NCBI GenBank assembly: GCA_015057275.1
Contig: SVEO01000001.1
Span: forward strand, 62,001-126,000
Direction: 5' to 3'
DNA length: 64,000 bases
Origin: Lachnospiraceae bacterium
Lineage (GTDB): Bacteria; Bacillota; Clostridia; Lachnospirales; Lachnospiraceae
Part shown: positions 60,311-64,000 of the stretch, one piece after another
How positions within the stretch are numbered: position 1 is the first letter of the stretch
How the letters are laid out: the number at the start of each line of letters is the position of its first letter
Position numbers and translations under genes: made by a program
The notes under the pieces: model-generated
The model's input: only the letters and a program-made list of their open reading frames with translations
Databases searched by the model: none
Told to the model about the DNA's origin: nothing

Positions 60311-61375
60311 ATGAAGAAAATTTTGCTTACCGGCGGCGGTACTGCCGGACATGTAACACCGAATATTGCTCTGCTTCCTACTTTAAGAGAGCAGGGATAT
60401 GAAATTCGCTACATCGGCTCCTATGACGGAATTGAGAAGACGCTGATGGAGGATTGCGGTATTCCATACACCGGCATTGCGACCGGCAAATTCCGCCGCT
60501 ATCTGTCGCTAAAAAATCTGACGGATCCGTTTCGCGTGTTTAAGGGCTATGGCGAGGCAAAGAAACTGATGCGCGAATATAAGCCGGATGTGCTCTTTTC
60601 CAAGGGTGGTTTCGTAGCTGTGCCTGTCGTGCTTGCCGCGAAGAAATACAAGGTTCCGACCATCATCCATGAATCCGACATGACACCGGGTCTGGCAAAC
60701 AAAATTTGCATCCCTTCCGCCGCGAAGGTGTGCCACAGCTTCCCTGAAACTGCAAAATATCTTCCGGAGGGCAAAGCGGTTTACTCCGGCTCCCCGATTC
60801 GTAAGGAACTTTCCGAGGGCGACCCTGCAGCCGGCCGTGCGCTTTGCGGTTTTAATACTGAAAAGCCGGTACTGCTCGTAATGGGCGGTAGCCTCGGCGC
60901 ACTGAAAGTGAACCAGGCGGTGCGCGAAGCACTTCCTCGCCTGCTTGAAACTTTCCAGATTTGCCATCTGTGCGGCAAAGGTAAGGTTGACCCAGCTTAT
61001 GATAACACATCGGGCTACGTACAATTTGAGTACATTTCCGACGAACTAAAAGACCTGTTCGCGATGACTGACGTGGTAATTTCCCGTGCCGGTGCCAATG
61101 CGATTTTCGAGCTTTTGGCGCTGAAAAAGCCGAATCTGCTCATTCCGCTTTCGGCAGCAGCCAGTCGCGGCGACCAGATTTTGAACGCCAAATCTTTCGC
61201 GGCACAGGGCTTTTCCAAGGTGATGGAGGAAGAAACCATCACATCCGACCTGCTCGCTTCCGAAGTCGAGGACTTATATGCGAACCGCAAGGCCTACGTG
61301 GATGCGATGACAAATGCCGCGGGACAGAACGCAATTACAACAATTACTGAGTTAATTAAGAAAGTCGCACGGTAA
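60311..61375 (+). CDS. murG: MurG, UDP-GlcNAc:lipid I transferase
   Basis: 354 aa. Two Rossmann domains (GT28): KILLTGGGTAGHVTPNIAL carries the first glycine loop; ILHESDMTPGLANK-like IIHESDMTPGLANK, VMGGSLGALKVNQAV, ISRAGANAIFELLALKKPNLLIPL are family marks. It adds GlcNAc to lipid I at the inner membrane face. It follows the LCP gene by 17 bases, with GGAG ahead of the ATG, and ends at a perfect hairpin. Short form without extra domains, as in Clostridia with two-domain enzymes. Confidence 0.95.
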   Translation: MKKILLTGGGTAGHVTPNIALLPTLREQGYEIRYIGSYDGIEKTLMEDCGIPYTGIATGKFRRYLSLKNLTDPFRVFKGYGEAKKLMREYKPDVLFSKGGFVAVPVVLAAKKYKVPTIIHESDMTPGLANKICIPSAAKVCHSFPETAKYLPEGKAVYSGSPIRKELSEGDPAAGRALCGFNTEKPVLLVMGGSLGALKVNQAVREALPRLLETFQICHLCGKGKVDPAYDNTSGYVQFEYISDELKDLFAMTDVVISRAGANAIFELLALKKPNLLIPLSAAASRGDQILNAKSFAAQGFSKVMEEETITSDLLASEVEDLYANRKAYVDAMTNAAGQNAITTITELIKKVAR

Positions 61376-61414
61376 TAACTTGTTTCAAAGAGGCGGCATG
61401 GATTAACAAATACC

Positions 61415-61458
61415 ATAAGGGCATACAATAGTGTACTTACATTATTGTATGCCCTTAT
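61415..61458. terminator. Terminator between murG and the DUF4430-type gene
   Basis: ATAAGGGCATACAATA and TATTGTATGCCCTTAT form a perfect 16-bp stem with a 12-base loop, AT-rich on both sides; serves both convergent genes. Confidence 0.85.
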
Positions 61459-61469
61459 TATATTTAAAC

Positions 61470-63125
61470 TTATTCAAAATAAGATGCCTCTTCAAACTTA
61501 ATGTCCTGTCCCGAGTCGCAGGAATAATACCACGCAACATCATCGCCGTCCTTCAGCACATACTCTCCGCAACTTACGGATGGGTCCGTGTCATTCACAT
61601 AATAAAGCCAGCCTGACCGATCGCCATAATCAAATTCGTACAGATGGTTGAGCCCCTCAACATACACCGTAGCACCGGTGCCGCTGCTCTCCATGTGAAT
61701 CTCATACTTACGCACTGCCTCTGTAAGAAGATCAAAAACCGTGTCGCCATCCTCTATTTCAAATTCCACACCATCCAAAATGATACCGCCCTGCGGAATG
61801 TGTTCCGCGCCGGACTCGCCCGCTACGGTATCACATTTTATGGTTAGTGTTACCGTCCCAATCGCATTTTCCTTTACACCGTTATCACTGTTATAATAAT
61901 CATCAACGGTCTGGAAATTTGTAAGCCAAACAAGCGCGAGCGCAATCGCTGCCAGAATAAGCAATGCCATATAATCCTTCTTATTACGCTTTTTGGTCAG
62001 ATACATAATGAGACAAATAATTGCGCAAGCAATGAGAATTGCCGCAGTGACCGGAAGCTTATAATTGCTTTTTGTCGGTTGTTCGCCAGTACCTTTATTG
62101 TCTGTTTCTGCATCGGTTACAGTTGCTTTATCGTCGTTGTCCTCAAAAAGGTATAGATTTTTTTCGCCGTTTGTCATGCGTTCATATGACACGAATGCGC
62201 AAAACACCTGCGCGGTGGATGCTTCGTTCGCGGCACCGCCTTTTTCGTGGCAAAAACTTCCGTCGGCAAGGCGGTATTTCGTCAAGCCGTCGAGCAATGT
62301 GTTGCCATCTTTTATGAAGCGTGCGTCGCTTGCGCAATCGATTCCCAGTGCGGAGAGTGCAATCATTACCTGCGCCGTGCTCTCTGCATTGTTTACACCA
62401 TAGCTCGCATAATCGCCGGTCTCCTGCTGCCGTGCAGATAAAAAAGTTAATGCCTTGTCGACGGCCTCTTTTACCGCCGCATCTGTCTCATACTGCGGAG
62501 CAAGCGCCTGCAATGCCATCGCGGTCACGTCAACATCTCCATTTGCGCCCATGACCGCCCATCCGCCGTCAGCAAGCTGCAGCGATAGCAATGTTTCTTG
62601 CACCGTGGTAGTCGAATATGTTTCTCTCGTACAACCGTTGTTCAGCAGATGCAGCCCGAAAATCCAGCTCATCACGCCCTGTTTACCAATCGAATCGTCC
62701 TGTGTGCGATTGATGTATTCATCCGCACTGCCGCACGCAAGCAAGACAAGCGCATACTTTTGCCGCGAGGATGCGGAACGCACCTCATTTTCAGCAAGAT
62801 ACTGTAGAAGTACCGTCTCATACTGAGAAAAATCATATGTACCGCTCTGCCTTAATGCGATTACATACCATTCCGCACTGATGCCGGCATTCTGCGTCAA
62901 ATCGGTATCAATCCATTCCTGCACGGTTGCCGTGCCGGTTTCATTTAATTTGTAATCGATAATCCCGTCAATGTGTTTCTGCACGTATTCGAAATCGCTT
63001 ACTTTCACACCAATACTTATGTTGGATCCGGCACTGCTACCGGTCGCTAAAGCCACGCCGGCATTTGTCAAAACAGACAGCATAGCCATGCAACTTATTA
63101 GAATCTTTACAAGTTTATTTTTCAT
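61470..63125 (-). CDS. Secreted/membrane protein: alpha-alpha toroid plus DUF4430-like domain (transcobalamin-like build)
   Basis: 551 aa. Signal peptide (MKNKLVKILISCMAMLSVLTNAGVALA), a domain of helical repeats like those of squalene cyclase/prenyltransferase (TTVQETLLSLQLADGGWAV, DVTAMALQALAPQY, ESTAQVMIALSALGID), two membrane helices (LPVTAAILIACAIICLIMYL; YMALLILAAIALALVWL) and a C-terminal beta domain (VFDLLTEAVRKYEIHM ... DYGDRSGWLYYVND ... DGDDVAWYYSCD) of DUF4430 type. The pair toroid plus this beta domain is the build of transcobalamin and intrinsic factor, which bind vitamin B12. The membrane helices between them are unusual. Overlaps the next gene upstream by 11 bases. Confidence 0.8.
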   Translation of the reverse strand: MKNKLVKILISCMAMLSVLTNAGVALATGSSAGSNISIGVKVSDFEYVQKHIDGIIDYKLNETGTATVQEWIDTDLTQNAGISAEWYVIALRQSGTYDFSQYETVLLQYLAENEVRSASSRQKYALVLLACGSADEYINRTQDDSIGKQGVMSWIFGLHLLNNGCTRETYSTTTVQETLLSLQLADGGWAVMGANGDVDVTAMALQALAPQYETDAAVKEAVDKALTFLSARQQETGDYASYGVNNAESTAQVMIALSALGIDCASDARFIKDGNTLLDGLTKYRLADGSFCHEKGGAANEASTAQVFCAFVSYERMTNGEKNLYLFEDNDDKATVTDAETDNKGTGEQPTKSNYKLPVTAAILIACAIICLIMYLTKKRNKKDYMALLILAAIALALVWLTNFQTVDDYYNSDNGVKENAIGTVTLTIKCDTVAGESGAEHIPQGGIILDGVEFEIEDGDTVFDLLTEAVRKYEIHMESSGTGATVYVEGLNHLYEFDYGDRSGWLYYVNDTDPSVSCGEYVLKDGDDVAWYYSCDSGQDIKFEEASYFE

Positions 63126-63990
63126 AAGCTGTTTTCTTCTTTATAAAAATAATCGCTGTTGCAAAAATCATAACCACCGCTGCCGCAAACCACATACTGT
63201 TGTCACCAGTTCGGGTGGATTCCTGCTGTGTTGCTTCTTCCTCCGGTGTAGTTTCCTGTGTTACTCCTGTTGTAGCTTCTCCAATTTCTGCTTCTGCCAC
63301 CGTCATCCTGCATACCGGTGGCACGAGTACCTGTGCATCGGAAGTTGCACTGATGACATAGTCGCCGACATCGTCTATTTTTATTGTAACCTTGCCTTCC
63401 GCATCAGTCACATACGCTGTCTCTTCGCCGTTTACGATAATGGTCGCACCTGCTACCGCAAATACCGCCGGATTCCAGTTTGCATCATATCCTGCGGAAG
63501 AAAGTGTGAAAGTGATTTCTTCACCTGCCACTGCTTCCGCTGTCTGCACATCAAAATAACAATATGTGTCGGACCATGCAGTTAAATCGGTAATGACATA
63601 AGCGTTAACATAATCACCTTCCTTTACCGCATCCAACAGACTCCACGCAGATACATTGTTCAGATAGTAGCCGTAGCTGCCACCGTTCGCCACGCCCCAC
63701 AACCTGTCCAACGAAAGACCGTATGCGCCCGCATAAGATACGTATCCGGCAGTCGCGCCGCCCGCATATTTGGCTTCGTGTGCCGCGTAAAGCGCATCGT
63801 TGATGGTCAACGCACCATCGCCATCCGAATCAGCAACCGCAATTTTTTCCTGTGCCAATGCCAATTTCCCGTCTCCATCAGCAATCGTTACAAATACGTT
63901 TACCAAATCCGGCGTCTCTGCCAATGCTGTAATGCTCCATGTGCCGAGCACCATCATAAGTGTCATTGTGAGTGTAATAAATTTTTTCAT
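63115..63990 (-). CDS. Secreted surface protein with DUF4430-like domain and C-terminal anchor
   Basis: 291 aa. Signal peptide (MKKFITLTMTLMMVLGTWSITALA), a dockerin/EF-hand-like stretch ADSDGDGALTINDALYAAHEA, a segment resembling DUF4430 (LWGVANGGSYGYYLNNVSAWSLLDAVKEGDYVNAYV), a beta domain of the carboxypeptidase-regulatory or Ig-like type (TIIVNGEETAYVTDAEGKVTIKI), a Thr/Glu linker and a tail TRTGDNSMWFAAAVVMIFATAIIFIKKK that looks like a sortase signal lacking a strict LPxTG. GGAGG lies ahead of the ATG. Overlaps the toroid/DUF4430 gene by 11 bases, so both act together, perhaps capturing a corrinoid or other small ligand at the cell surface. Confidence 0.75.
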   Translation of the reverse strand: MKKFITLTMTLMMVLGTWSITALAETPDLVNVFVTIADGDGKLALAQEKIAVADSDGDGALTINDALYAAHEAKYAGGATAGYVSYAGAYGLSLDRLWGVANGGSYGYYLNNVSAWSLLDAVKEGDYVNAYVITDLTAWSDTYCYFDVQTAEAVAGEEITFTLSSAGYDANWNPAVFAVAGATIIVNGEETAYVTDAEGKVTIKIDDVGDYVISATSDAQVLVPPVCRMTVAEAEIGEATTGVTQETTPEEEATQQESTRTGDNSMWFAAAVVMIFATAIIFIKKKTAYEK

Positions 63991-64000
63991 AAAATCCTCC

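Overview
The window looks like a chromosomal segment of a Gram-positive, low-to-mid GC gut Clostridium relative, most likely family Lachnospiraceae. This rests on gene content: type III glutamine synthetase, a GlgC/GlgD pair, SpoVG, a DnaD/DnaI-type primosome pair, a DAP-type MurE, strong Shine-Dalgarno sites, and many secreted proteins with Clostridia-like signal peptides and DUF4430-like domains. I cannot fix the genus. I see no rRNA, tRNA, CRISPR array, prophage or intact insertion sequence.

Layout. 1-2.4 kb: a minus-strand methionine/one-carbon operon (metH N-terminus at the edge, a separate MetH activation-domain gene, metF), directly preceded by an HPr-kinase-like gene and an ABC exporter. 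4.3-5.3 kb: divergent genes for a PqqD-like protein, an S24/S26 protease and a small membrane-anchored acidic peptide. Together 1.65-5.3 kb looks like a peptide maturation/export system without a recognisable cyclase. 5.4-7.6 kb: a secreted protein with three near-identical repeats, followed by an untracked 53-aa peptide with an FxxP leader-like motif. 8-10.4 kb: an in-frame MurE-DapF fusion. 10.6-13.7 kb: glutamine synthetase III and a HAD phosphatase. 13.7-20.6 kb (minus): GH43, D,D-carboxypeptidase, C_GCAxxG_C_C protein, mfd, pth.

20.7-29.6 kb (minus): a polymorphic-toxin (Rhs) island: a secreted 2100-aa Rhs/YD protein with a 171-aa hydrophobic tip, a coupled membrane protein (candidate immunity), a chimeric truncated gene, a displaced second Rhs tip, a lipoprotein and a small membrane protein. 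29.8-32.6 kb (minus): glgC-glgD-spoVG. 32.8-38 kb (plus): murC, dnaD, dnaI-like loader, prs. 38-41 kb (minus): an SbcD/SbcC-like (YhaO/YhaN-like) pair. 41.3-42.5 kb (plus): M29 aminopeptidase.

42.5-52.9 kb (minus): an extracellular protein of unknown function, a methyltransferase, a small hypothetical protein, dCMP deaminase, rpiB, a YwlE-like phosphatase, a CwlD-like amidase, rsmA, tatD, metG. 53-55.3 kb (plus): DUF885 peptidase and a TSCPD protein. 55.4-58.5 kb (minus): polyprenyl sugar transferase plus two GT2 glycosyltransferases. 58.7-61.4 kb (plus): LCP ligase and murG. 61.5-64 kb (minus): two secreted proteins, one with a transcobalamin-like architecture (alpha/alpha toroid plus DUF4430-like domain).

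Working together, much of the window serves the cell envelope: DAP synthesis coupled to MurE, MurC, MurG, LCP, carboxypeptidase, amidase and sugar transferases. Two accessory zones (1.6-7.6 kb and 20.7-29.6 kb) carry the least understood biology. A recurring start-site signature, ATGGAG-N6-ATG, often behind a short hairpin, links many otherwise unrelated genes.
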